Shown here piece after piece: positions 46,681-55,517 of a DNA stretch of 64,000 nucleotides. The notes beneath the pieces are model-generated. The model searched no databases and was not told where the DNA came from. It was given only the letters and a program-made list of their open reading frames with translations. The DNA is taken from NCBI GenBank assembly GCA_963521065.1, contig CAUQTI010000004.1, forward strand, positions 124,001-188,000, written 5' to 3'. The stretch comes from IOR16 sp963521065. GTDB lineage: Bacteria; Bacillota; Clostridia; Peptostreptococcales; Anaerovoracaceae. How positions within the stretch are numbered: position 1 is the first letter of the stretch; each line of letters opens with the position of its first letter. The position numbers were made by a program, and so were the translations under genes.

Positions 46681-48810
46681 TTAACAGGGAGCAGCTTCCT
46701 TTAAAATAAATTGATTCACTAATTTATTTAAATTCTGTGATTGTTCAGAAAGCTGCTCACTGGCGGAAGCAGTTTCTTCACTTGCCGCTGAATTGGTCTG
46801 CACAATACCTGAAATTTCTTCTAAGCCCGAATTGATTTTAGAAGCGGCTTCTGCTTGTTCCTGTGCACTTTCCTCAATTTCTCCTATCATAGCCGCGATC
46901 TTCTTACTTCCTAAAACAACGCCTTCCATTGAATCTGCTGTATGCGCTGCCGTAACAACGCCTTTTTGGATTGCTTTCATTGAGCCTTCAATTAACTGGT
47001 TGATGTCACTTGCTGAATCGGATACTTTAGAGGCCAGATTCCGCACCTCACCTGCTACAACAGCAAAGCCTCTGCCGGCGTTTCCTGCCCTCGCGGCTTC
47101 TACCGCTGCATTTAATGCCAAAACCTTCGTTTGAAATGCAATCCCCTCTATAACCTTCATTATTTTTTTTATTTCCTTTGACTCCTTGCTGATTTCTTCC
47201 ATATCACAAAGCATCATTTTTACCTGCTCATTGCTGTTTAAGGCCCCCTCCTTCACATTCTGAACGACTTCATTTGCAAAAGTTACATTCCTTGCAGTTT
47301 CTGCAATGCGTCCGGACACCGCTCCCAAAACCGCTGTCATCCGCTGAACCTGCTCTGCTTGAGAAGCGGCCCCCTGTGCCATGGATTGTGATGTGCAGGA
47401 AATCTGTTCTGCACCCGCTAACACCTCTCCCGATGCTCGATTTACTTGAAGAAGATCTTCTGATATTTTATAGATAAATTTAGTAAAGCAATGCTCAATC
47501 TCTCTGAAATCACCTTGAAACTCTCTTGAAAAAGATAGATTGAAGTAACCTAATTCCAAGCTCTTCATCGCCTCCTCAATTTCTTTAATATACATAGAAA
47601 GACTACTCGTCATCTCTCTCATACTATCTGCCAATCTTCCAAATTCGTCATTACTTTTATATTGAACCGGCTGGTTCAGTGTGCCTTCTGCAATTACCTT
47701 CATACCAATCTCCAACTCTCGAAGTGGAATGAGGAATTTTCGAATGCGCTGGGATAAAAGCACTGCCAGCACTGCCATTGCCGCCATTTGAATTGACACT
47801 AAAATCCAGACCATGCGATTTGTATTTCTCTTGTACTCTTTTTTATCCATCCCTGTAACCAACGTCCAGCCAAAGTTTTCCTCTCTCTGGGCGAAGCCAA
47901 CTCTTTGCTCTCCCGAAAAATTATAAGAAATCAATTCCCCATCCGCTTTTTGGATGCCTTCCAATAAACTTGCATCCAGATTTGCTTCAGAAAGCCGCTT
48001 CCCAGACAGACTGGAATCCGTATAGGCAATAATTTGGTCGTTTGAATCCACAATCATGCTTTTTCCCGTTTCTCCAAATGCATTGTCTGAAAGGAATTTT
48101 TCCATATTTGAAAGGTTGATATCCAACCCAATCAGGCCAATCACACCATCTCCCCCATCACTATAAACCGGAACTGCGATTGTAATACAAAGTTTTCCGG
48201 TTACTACGTTTTCATACGGCTCTGTTAAAATCTTTTTCTTTTCTTCTATCGCACGATAGTACGGCGCATTTTTTAGAGAGAATGACTCTGGCAAATACGT
48301 CTTTACTTCATCGATGTAGCTGTCTTCTGCCACGCTGCCGATATAAAGTGAATTGATATTATTAAAATTTACTTTTACATCCAGCAGAGTATTTACAATT
48401 TCAGCGTATTTTTCATAGTCCCTCATGGAATTTTGTTTGTCCGTAGCTTCTAACAGCGAAATCACCTCTCCATTTTTTGAAAGAGTAACCGCAATGGCTG
48501 CATATTTATCAATATAATCTTCAGTCAAAGCCGTAACAGTTTCATTAATTTGGCGAATGTGTTCTTTTTCCTTGTTTTCCCACATCGTTCCCACAGTAAA
48601 TCCAATTAACCCTACTGCCATGAAACTAAAAAGAAGCATTGCCGCCGCCAAAAATAAAATTATTTTCGTGACAATACTCCGTGGCTCTCTAAAATCTATT
48701 TTTTTTATTTTTATTTGAAAATTTTTTCGTTTACTCAACCATCGATTCCCCTTCATCTTATAAAACAACAGCTTTTTTTTCCATTTATTAAGCAACGACT
48801 TTTTTTCCAT
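46681..48810 (-). CDS. Methyl-accepting chemotaxis protein, divergent (mcp6)
   Basis: 709-aa chemoreceptor unlike the five tandem ones. A basic cytoplasmic lead of about 48 residues precedes helix 1 (about 49-72). dCache sensor to about 325 (YYRAIEEKK, TEPYENVVTGKLCITI, IGLDINL), helix 2 at about 335-355, HAMP, signalling hairpin. The tip reads IAFQTKVLALNAAVEAARAG, with Lys-Val in place of the near-universal Asn-Ile. GAGGAGG ribosome site confirms the start. It is divergently transcribed from an EAL-CBS-GGDEF gene 203 bp away. Confidence 0.93.
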   Translation of the reverse strand: MEKKSLLNKWKKKLLFYKMKGNRWLSKRKNFQIKIKKIDFREPRSIVTKIILFLAAAMLLFSFMAVGLIGFTVGTMWENKEKEHIRQINETVTALTEDYIDKYAAIAVTLSKNGEVISLLEATDKQNSMRDYEKYAEIVNTLLDVKVNFNNINSLYIGSVAEDSYIDEVKTYLPESFSLKNAPYYRAIEEKKKILTEPYENVVTGKLCITIAVPVYSDGGDGVIGLIGLDINLSNMEKFLSDNAFGETGKSMIVDSNDQIIAYTDSSLSGKRLSEANLDASLLEGIQKADGELISYNFSGEQRVGFAQREENFGWTLVTGMDKKEYKRNTNRMVWILVSIQMAAMAVLAVLLSQRIRKFLIPLRELEIGMKVIAEGTLNQPVQYKSNDEFGRLADSMREMTSSLSMYIKEIEEAMKSLELGYFNLSFSREFQGDFREIEHCFTKFIYKISEDLLQVNRASGEVLAGAEQISCTSQSMAQGAASQAEQVQRMTAVLGAVSGRIAETARNVTFANEVVQNVKEGALNSNEQVKMMLCDMEEISKESKEIKKIMKVIEGIAFQTKVLALNAAVEAARAGNAGRGFAVVAGEVRNLASKVSDSASDINQLIEGSMKAIQKGVVTAAHTADSMEGVVLGSKKIAAMIGEIEESAQEQAEAASKINSGLEEISGIVQTNSAASEETASASEQLSEQSQNLNKLVNQFILKEAAPC

Positions 48811-49013
48811 TCTTAAGACCTCCTCTTTATTTTCTGTCTCAAGTATAAAATATCTTTTCGTATGGCTTGTTTAAAAAAAAGTAAAGATTACGTAAAATTT
48901 CAACGAAATATTTTACTCAATTTTTACTTTTCATTCTTTTTTAACGTAAAACTAATTTGGTATGATTGAATCGATTAAAAAAATACAGTGTAAAAGCAGC
49001 ATGGAGGACCTAT

Positions 49014-50762
49014 ATGAGGGACAGCAACCAAATGGCGTTGGATGAAATCATTCAGAACAAGCAAATTAAAACCGTTTTTCAACCGATTATTTCCTTACGT
49101 GACGGTGGTATTTTGGGGCACGAAGCACTGAGCCGCCTTACAGAAAAAAGCAGCATTGAAAACATTGATATGCTGTTTCGTTACGCGGAAACATACAACC
49201 GCATCTGGGACTTGGAGTTATTATGCAGGACGAAGTCTCTGGAAGCCGCGTTTGAGTTTATGGTTCCTTCTTACAGCAAAAAACTGTTCTTAAATGTGAA
49301 TCCTAAGGTAATTCACGATGATAAATTCAAAAAAGGCTTTACGAGATCTTTTCTTGCACAATATAAAATTTCGCCGGAGCGCATTATTTTTGAAATCACT
49401 GAGCGAAGTGTGATTCAAGATATGGAAAGCTTTCGCTTGTCTGTGGATCATTATAAAGGGCAGGATTATAAAATTGCAATCGACGATGCCGGTGCCGGAT
49501 ATTCCGGTCTTAATCTAATCAGTGACCTACATCCCAACTACATTAAACTAGACATGAATCTGATAAGAAATATTCATCAGAACAGCCAAAAATACGCGCT
49601 TGTAAAAGGAATGGTCGAATTCTCAAAAGTCTCCAGAACACATTTGATTGCAGAAGGAATCGAAACCTTTGAAGAATTAAAAACGTTAATCCAGCTCGGC
49701 GTGCATTATGGACAGGGGTATTATATTCAACGCCCAAAGGAAGAAATTGAGACGATTGACGAGTGCCTTTTATCTGAAATCAGAAGCTTAAATGCAAAAA
49801 AGAATCACACCTCACAAAGCTTAATCTCCAACATTTATATTGAAAATCTATGTGGAAATATCGAACAAATAGAGCCTTCCAAAAAAATTCTGGATGTATA
49901 TGAACTTTTTAAAGGAAGTCCTTCCTGTTTTGGCCTTTGCATTATCGATAAAGAAAAACCTGCCGGTATTATCACCCGGGACAAGCTCACGTTGAAGCTA
50001 AGCGGTCACTATGGTTTTTCGTTGTATCAAAACAAAGAAATCCAGCAAATTATGGATCGCAATTTTTTATCCGTAGATTGTAAAACGCCGGTAAATATCG
50101 TTTCTTCCATTGCCATGTCTCGGGAAGAAGAACGGCTTTACGATTTTATCGTTGTTACAAAAAACGAAAAGTATCTTGGGATTGTAACCATCAAAGATTT
50201 ATTGCAGAAAACAACAGAAATTGAGGTATCTGTTGCCAAGCACCAAAATCCATTAACCGGACTTCCCGGCAATTTAATCATAGAACAGAAAATAAGCAAA
50301 TGTCTTTCCGAAGGGGAAAACTATACGGTGGCATACCTTGATTTAAATAATTTTAAAGCTTACAATGATGTTTACGGTTTCGAAAAAGGTGACTTAGTCA
50401 TTAAATTTTTCGCAGATCTTTTAAAAGCCTTTACTGGCGAGGAACAATTTATTGGACACATCGGCGGGGATGATTTTGTGATTATTTCAGATTCTCTCAT
50501 CACGGATACTTTTTTCATTGAAATACAAACCCATTTTAAGGAAAAGATCGTCGAGTTTTACAATGACTTTGACCGAAATCGAAAATTCATTACAGCATAT
50601 AATCGCCACGGAAAGTTAGAGACATACCCTCTCATGAGTTTTACCTGCGTCTCTGTGAGCAGTGAATCACAAAATTTTAAGAATGTGCCGGAGCTGACAG
50701 AAAAGCTTGCTGAATTGAAAAAAGCGGCAAAGCAGGATGTTCGCAATGTAAGTATCTTATAA
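49014..50762 (+). CDS. EAL-CBS-GGDEF cyclic-di-GMP protein
   Basis: 582 aa from the ATG at 49014, placed by GGAGG six bases upstream (a TTG reading from 48966 adds 16 residues). EAL domain at about 15-250 with intact catalytic set: HEALSRL, NVNPKVI, EITERS, IDDAGAGYSGL, IKLDM, AEGIET and GQGYY. Two CBS motifs follow at about 270-405. The C-terminal GGDEF domain (from about 415) has LTGLPGN and GGDDF, a Glu-to-Asp change at the fourth place, so cyclase activity is uncertain. No membrane segment, so cytosolic. Most likely a phosphodiesterase tuned by a CBS-bound nucleotide. Confidence 0.92.
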   Translation: MRDSNQMALDEIIQNKQIKTVFQPIISLRDGGILGHEALSRLTEKSSIENIDMLFRYAETYNRIWDLELLCRTKSLEAAFEFMVPSYSKKLFLNVNPKVIHDDKFKKGFTRSFLAQYKISPERIIFEITERSVIQDMESFRLSVDHYKGQDYKIAIDDAGAGYSGLNLISDLHPNYIKLDMNLIRNIHQNSQKYALVKGMVEFSKVSRTHLIAEGIETFEELKTLIQLGVHYGQGYYIQRPKEEIETIDECLLSEIRSLNAKKNHTSQSLISNIYIENLCGNIEQIEPSKKILDVYELFKGSPSCFGLCIIDKEKPAGIITRDKLTLKLSGHYGFSLYQNKEIQQIMDRNFLSVDCKTPVNIVSSIAMSREEERLYDFIVVTKNEKYLGIVTIKDLLQKTTEIEVSVAKHQNPLTGLPGNLIIEQKISKCLSEGENYTVAYLDLNNFKAYNDVYGFEKGDLVIKFFADLLKAFTGEEQFIGHIGGDDFVIISDSLITDTFFIEIQTHFKEKIVEFYNDFDRNRKFITAYNRHGKLETYPLMSFTCVSVSSESQNFKNVPELTEKLAELKKAAKQDVRNVSIL

Positions 50763-50776
50763 CTCTTTCAAAAAAC

Positions 50777-50809
50777 AAAAATGCACCTTTTAATAAAAGA
50801 TGCATTTTT
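50777..50809 (+). terminator. Bidirectional terminator between the EAL gene and ileS
   Basis: Hairpin with about 15 paired positions and one C-A mismatch (left arm from 50777, right arm to 50809), A-run before and T-run after, between two convergent stops. Confidence 0.82.
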
Positions 50810-50846
50810 ATCAAAGATAACAGGCACTCGTAAGTAGAGGTTTTCC

Positions 50847-53800
50847 TTATACCCGCTCTACGTCAATTCCTGTTTTATGACTGTTCAAATCGTACTCATC
50901 TAGTTCTTTATCCGCCAAAATTAGTGCTTCTGCTAATGTTTCTTTTTTAATATAATCTTCAAATTTTTCAATGGCAAGTGCTACTTCCTCATCCGCACGA
51001 TAGAAAATATGAATGTGATCCATCATATCGAAATTTTTCTGCTTCCGCATCTGCTGAACCTTCGAAATCAACTCTCTTGCCAAGCCTTCATACATCAATT
51101 CCTGCGTAATGGTTGTTTCTAAAATAACAAACACATTGTTCTCCATCGCTGCTGTAAAACCGTCCTTTGCAGCAATTTTAACATCAATGTACTCTTTGGT
51201 AATCGCGAAGACTTCATTGTCAATCTCTAAATCAACCGCTTCACTTTCTTCCAGCTTCGACACGAGCTCCGCAGCATTCTGCTTCATTAATACACCGGCA
51301 AAGCTCTTAATTTTTCCACCAAGCACAGGGCCCGCCACTTTGAAATTCGGCTTTAAGGTGTAATTGATAAATTCGTCCAGCTTATTTTCAAACACGACCT
51401 TCTTTACATTTAATTCTTCCTTAATCAGGTCTGTCATATCGGAAATCAAGGCTTCGTATTTACCGTCAATTAAAATTTCTTTTAATGGCTGGCGCACCTT
51501 AATTCTTTCTTTCTCTCTAATTCCTCGTCCAAGAGCAACAATTTCACGGACTAAATCCATTCTTTCCTCTACCGTTTCATCAATCAATTCTTCCTCTGCT
51601 TTCGGGTAGAAGGATAAGTGTACGGATTCTGCGCCTGTCAGATTTGTATAAATTTCATCTGTAATAAAAGGAGCAAACGGCGCAGCCAGCTGTACCACTC
51701 CGACCAGTATCTCATACGTTGTCAGGTAAACAGATTTTTTATCGTCATTTAATTCTTCGCCGTAGAATCTTCTTCTCGCTCTGCGGATATACCAGTTGGA
51801 TAAATCCTCTGTTACAAATTCCTGAATCTTTCGCACCGCTTTCATATGATCATAGCGATCTAATTCAAAGATTGCCTCTTTTACTAATTTGTTGTACTTT
51901 GATAAAATCCATCGGTCTAATTCCGGACGCTTTGCATAATCCACCGATAAATCAGTCACGTTGATTTTATCGTTATTTGAATACAGCACAAAGAAATTAT
52001 AAACATTTCTTAAGGTACCGAAGAATTTACTTTGAATCTCAATCAAGCCTTCTTCATCAAACTTTGTCGGTGACCATGCCGGTGATACATAAAGCAGATA
52101 CCATCTTGTCGCATCCGCACCGTATTTATCAAACAATTGGAACGGGTCTACTGTATTGCCCTTACTCTTAGACATTTTCTTTCCATTTTTGTCTAAAATC
52201 AAATCGTTTACGAGTACATTTTTATACGGTGCACGTCCCTTGATAAAAGTAGAGATTGCAAGCAACGAATAGAACCACCCTCTTGTCTGGTCAATGCCTT
52301 CGCAAATAAAGTCAGCCGGAAACAGCTCATCATCAAATTGCTCTTTATTTTCAAACGGATAGTGTCTCTGTGCAAACGGCATTGCACCGCTGTCAAACCA
52401 GCAATCCATTACCTCAGGAATCCGGCTCATCTGCTTACCGCACTCTGGGCATTCGATATGCACATCGTCAACATACGGACGGTGCAGCTCAATCGTATCA
52501 TCGATATCCTCAATTGCTTTTTCCGCCAGCTCCGCTCTGGATCCGATGGATTCCAAATGACCGCATTCACAACGCCAAATATTGATTGGAGTCCCCCAAT
52601 AACGGTTTCTTGAAATCGCCCAGTCCTTTACCTCTGCAATCCAATTTCCAAACCGACCTTCGCCGACAAATTCAGGGAACCAGTTTACCGTATCATTGTT
52701 GGCAACGAGCTGGTCCTTCAGCTTTGTCATTTCGATATACCAGCTTGGCTTTGCATAGTAAATCAAAGGTGTACCGCAACGCCAGCAATGAGGGTAATTA
52801 TGCTCTAATTTTTCTTTTGTATAGATTTTATTTTCTGCTGCCAACCATTTGATAATCTTGACATCCAATTCAGGGTCCATCACAAAGGTCCCCTTCCATG
52901 GTGTATCTGTGTACTTTCCTTCTTCATCCACCGGATTTACAACCGGCAGATCGTACCGTCTTCCGGTCTGGTAATCGTCTTCACCAAACGCAGGCGCAGT
53001 ATGAACAATTCCGGTACCATCTTCAATGGTCACATAATCCGCACACGTTATAAAGAATGCCTTTTTCTCCGGCGTAATAAACGGCATCAGCTGCTCATAT
53101 TCCAGATACTCCAACTCTTTTCCCTTCATTTCAGAAAGGATTTTATACTGCGGCTCGCCCTCTTTGCTCTTCCCTAAAACCTTATCCGCTAAAGCCTTTG
53201 CAACGTAATAAATTTCTCCGTCTTTTTCTGCTTTCACATAGTCTACCGTCGGCCCTACCGTCAAGGAAACGTTGGAAGCTAAAGTCCATGGTGTTGTCGT
53301 CCAGGCAAGAAAATACTCGTTATTCGCATCTTTTCTCTTGAACTTTGCGGTAATCGTATTTACCTTTACCTCTTTGTAGCCCTGTGCAACCTCATGGGAT
53401 GCCAATCCCGTTCCACATCTTGGACAGTAGGGAAGAATCTTATGGCCCTCATAGATCAGCCCTGCCTTAAAAAATTCCTTTAAAATCCACCATCCTGATT
53501 CAATATAATCGTTATCAAGCGTAATGTAAGGGTTGTCCATATCAATGAGATACCCCATGCGCTTTGTCATCTCACGCCATTGCTTCTCATAGGTAAAGAC
53601 GGATTCTTTGCACTTTTGATTGAACTCTTTGATTCCGTATTTCTCAATGTCCTGCTTCCCGCTCATTTGAAGCTGCTTTTCCACTTCAATTTCAACAGGA
53701 AGTCCGTGTGTATCCCATCCCGCTTTCCGGTTTACTGCATACCCCTGCATGGTCTTATGACGGCACACAGAATCCTTTAGTGTCCTTGCAATCACATGGT

Positions 53801-53966
53801 GAATGCCAGGTTTTCCATTTGCAGTAGGCGGCCCCTCATAAAAAATAAAAGAGGGCATTCCTTCTCTTGTCGTAACACACTTGTCCAATAGCTTTTCTTT
53901 ATCCCATTGATTCGCCTGCTCCATTTGCAGCTCAGCAATCGGTTTTTCTGATAGATTCTTAAACAT
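50847..53966 (-). CDS. ileS: Isoleucine-tRNA ligase, type 2 (IleRS2)
   Basis: 1039-aa class I aminoacyl-tRNA synthetase, longer than type 1 enzymes. The HIGH region is EGPPTANGKPGIHHVIART, that is G-x-H-H instead of H-x-G-H. KMSKS is in DKNGKKMSKSKGN near residue 600. CP1 editing domain has TTTPWTLASN and GEDDY; zinc-type knobs CPRCG and CWRCG are present. Type 2 enzymes are associated with reduced mupirocin sensitivity, and the GxHH form with very high resistance (published knowledge recalled, not tested here). Transcription is under the T-box at 54042-54327. Confidence 0.95.
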   Translation of the reverse strand: MFKNLSEKPIAELQMEQANQWDKEKLLDKCVTTREGMPSFIFYEGPPTANGKPGIHHVIARTLKDSVCRHKTMQGYAVNRKAGWDTHGLPVEIEVEKQLQMSGKQDIEKYGIKEFNQKCKESVFTYEKQWREMTKRMGYLIDMDNPYITLDNDYIESGWWILKEFFKAGLIYEGHKILPYCPRCGTGLASHEVAQGYKEVKVNTITAKFKRKDANNEYFLAWTTTPWTLASNVSLTVGPTVDYVKAEKDGEIYYVAKALADKVLGKSKEGEPQYKILSEMKGKELEYLEYEQLMPFITPEKKAFFITCADYVTIEDGTGIVHTAPAFGEDDYQTGRRYDLPVVNPVDEEGKYTDTPWKGTFVMDPELDVKIIKWLAAENKIYTKEKLEHNYPHCWRCGTPLIYYAKPSWYIEMTKLKDQLVANNDTVNWFPEFVGEGRFGNWIAEVKDWAISRNRYWGTPINIWRCECGHLESIGSRAELAEKAIEDIDDTIELHRPYVDDVHIECPECGKQMSRIPEVMDCWFDSGAMPFAQRHYPFENKEQFDDELFPADFICEGIDQTRGWFYSLLAISTFIKGRAPYKNVLVNDLILDKNGKKMSKSKGNTVDPFQLFDKYGADATRWYLLYVSPAWSPTKFDEEGLIEIQSKFFGTLRNVYNFFVLYSNNDKINVTDLSVDYAKRPELDRWILSKYNKLVKEAIFELDRYDHMKAVRKIQEFVTEDLSNWYIRRARRRFYGEELNDDKKSVYLTTYEILVGVVQLAAPFAPFITDEIYTNLTGAESVHLSFYPKAEEELIDETVEERMDLVREIVALGRGIREKERIKVRQPLKEILIDGKYEALISDMTDLIKEELNVKKVVFENKLDEFINYTLKPNFKVAGPVLGGKIKSFAGVLMKQNAAELVSKLEESEAVDLEIDNEVFAITKEYIDVKIAAKDGFTAAMENNVFVILETTITQELMYEGLARELISKVQQMRKQKNFDMMDHIHIFYRADEEVALAIEKFEDYIKKETLAEALILADKELDEYDLNSHKTGIDVERV

Positions 53967-54041
53967 ATTGTTTCCCTTTCTTAAAAATACTGCACTGCCT
54001 GTAAAGGCATACTGGCAGTCTCTTTTTATTCATAAATTCAC

Positions 54042-54327
54042 AAAAAAATCCCTAAATTTTCTGTGTAGAAAACTCAGGGACGATGATTTAACCGCGGTAC
54101 CACCCTAATAGCAAGGCTTCAACACCTGCCACTTCGTTCTGTTTAACGCACAGTAACGGATTTTCTTACTGCTTTTCAAAGCGTTTTATCCGCTTTGTGA
54201 GGTTCAGAAAATCAGCTCAAGAGTGATTTTCCGTCTGTTGTTTTCCGGCATTTTCTCACCATCAATGCCTCTCTGTAAGGAACTTGCACACAGCGTACTC
54301 TCTCCGTCATTGCTTTTTACCTATAAC
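54042..54327 (-). promoter_or_regulatory. T-box leader of ileS
   Basis: The minus strand holds the T-box sequence AGGGTGGTACCGCG (54106-54093) that pairs with the uncharged tRNA end. A terminator stem follows with TCCCT and TTTTCT paired to AGAAAA and AGGGA, then seven T residues (54042-54080). Upstream, a Stem I-like region with GGCATTGATGGTGAGAAAATGCC-type distal hairpin is present in part (54240-54310). A likely specifier AUC (Ile) is at 54227-54225 in a GAAAATCA context. Uncharged tRNA-Ile would favour read-through. Confidence 0.9.
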
Positions 54328-54333
54328 TCTTTA

Positions 54334-54362
54334 ATTGTAACGAAAGGGGATTGAATTGTCAA
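54334..54362 (-). promoter_or_regulatory. ileS T-box promoter
   Basis: Minus strand TTGACA (54362-54357), 17-bp spacer, TACAAT (54339-54334). It begins right after the recX stop region, so ileS has its own transcript. Confidence 0.8.
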
Positions 54363-54385
54363 CCATTTGTATGCAATCTCTCTTC

Positions 54386-54850
54386 TTACTTAAGCTGATT
54401 CAAAATACGGTAAATTAAATCAGTCGGATATCCTAAATACGAGAGTCTCCTTCCTACTTTGGCAAGCAATTTTGAATCCACCTCTGAATTTGCCGTTAAT
54501 TTTTCGACCTGCTTCATCGCATTTGAGAATATTGTGTTCTGATCCAGATTTTCTTCCATGCACCGTTGGAGATCCTCTTCTTGTACTCCCTTTTGCAGCA
54601 GCTCATTACGAAGCCGCAAGGGACCTTTCCCTTTGCCGAGTGCATAGCGGAAATATGCTTCGCAATAACGAGCATCATCGACGAAATGAGACTCTTTTAA
54701 AAACTCTATACACTCCTTTACTTCCTGCAAATCGTATTCTTTTTGCTTTAGATGCGTTTCTACCTCAAAGATAGTATGATCTTTATAACGCAGATAATTC
54801 ATTGCATCCTCTATTGCATTTTTTTCGTGACTTCTTTTTTCTTTCTGCAT
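54386..54850 (-). CDS. recX: Regulatory protein RecX
   Basis: 154-aa helical protein that modulates RecA filaments. Three tandem three-helix repeats: MNYLRYKDHTIFEVETHL near 16-33, FVDDARYCEAYFRYALGKGKGPLRLRNELLQKG near 55-88 and a third with VGRRLSYLGYPTDLIYRIL at the end. Size fits the family. recA is not in the window. Starts 21 bp after the phosphopantetheinyl transferase gene, so probably co-transcribed. Confidence 0.9.
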   Translation of the reverse strand: MQKEKRSHEKNAIEDAMNYLRYKDHTIFEVETHLKQKEYDLQEVKECIEFLKESHFVDDARYCEAYFRYALGKGKGPLRLRNELLQKGVQEEDLQRCMEENLDQNTIFSNAMKQVEKLTANSEVDSKLLAKVGRRLSYLGYPTDLIYRILNQLK

Positions 54851-54871
54851 TTTTATTCCATCCCCTTTTAC

Positions 54872-55447
54872 CTAAACGCTTTCTATCTCTTTTATCTTTA
54901 TTTCTTTTTCTTTCGTGCACAAGGCACAGTAAACCGGAAGTGGCAAAGCAAGCGAACTTAAAAACAATCCGTCAACCGTCTTCTTAAAGCTCCCGTTTTC
55001 ATCGATTGTAGAAAAACTTCTCAAATTTTCCGAAAGACCGGTCCCTTTGCACTTGATAAATGCTTCCTTTCTTACCCATATTGAATAAAAAACTTCTTTT
55101 CCAAGCTCTTTTACACAGGCAAATTCCTCCTTTGAGAAAAAACGCTGTGAGATTGAAAGGATTCTTTCTTCGGGGATGCCCCTCGTTTTCTCTTCAATAT
55201 CAATTCCAAGTTCTTCGCCGCCAATTAGGCATACCCAATAAGATTTTGTATGGGAAACTGAAAAAAAAATCTTCTCAGGCAGAAGCGGTTCCTGCAAATA
55301 CGGCTTACCCTGAAGCGTTTTCGCGATTTGCAGCTCCCCCTCAAAAAGCTGGGAACCTCCACACTTTTTTATATATCTTTTCAAAACCTGCTTGAGCAGA
55401 CTCCGGCTATCTTCTTTAGACGTGTTTTCTTTATAGTATAAATACAC
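54872..55447 (-). CDS. 4'-phosphopantetheinyl transferase superfamily protein
   Basis: 191 aa from a GTG start. Sfp/AcpT-type pattern: FFSVSHTKSYWVCLIG, metal-binding GIDIEEKTRG, then RFFSKEEFACV and SIWVRKEAFIKCKGTGL. It moves a phosphopantetheine arm from CoA to carrier proteins. No carrier-protein or biosynthetic cluster is adjacent, so the target could be the housekeeping acyl carrier protein or a distant pathway. Confidence 0.88.
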   Translation of the reverse strand: MYLYYKENTSKEDSRSLLKQVLKRYIKKCGGSQLFEGELQIAKTLQGKPYLQEPLLPEKIFFSVSHTKSYWVCLIGGEELGIDIEEKTRGIPEERILSISQRFFSKEEFACVKELGKEVFYSIWVRKEAFIKCKGTGLSENLRSFSTIDENGSFKKTVDGLFLSSLALPLPVYCALCTKEKEIKIKEIESV

Positions 55448-55479
55448 CGCACTTCCTCTTTTTCACTGTGTTTTCGCTA

Positions 55480-55508
55480 AAACAGGCGCAAGCTAAGCAG
55501 CCTGCGCC
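55480..55508 (-). terminator. Probable terminator after the hydrogenase gene
   Basis: Stem GGCGCAAGC / GCCTGCGCC (55485-55493, 55500-55508) with one wobble, followed on the minus strand by TGTTTTA. It begins 9 bp past the hydrogenase stop. Confidence 0.62.
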
Positions 55509-55517
55509 CGATAAGAA

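Noticed and set aside
48966..49013. TTG start for the EAL-CBS-GGDEF protein
   Set aside because: The ATG at 49014 has GGAGG at ideal distance and begins at the normal domain edge.
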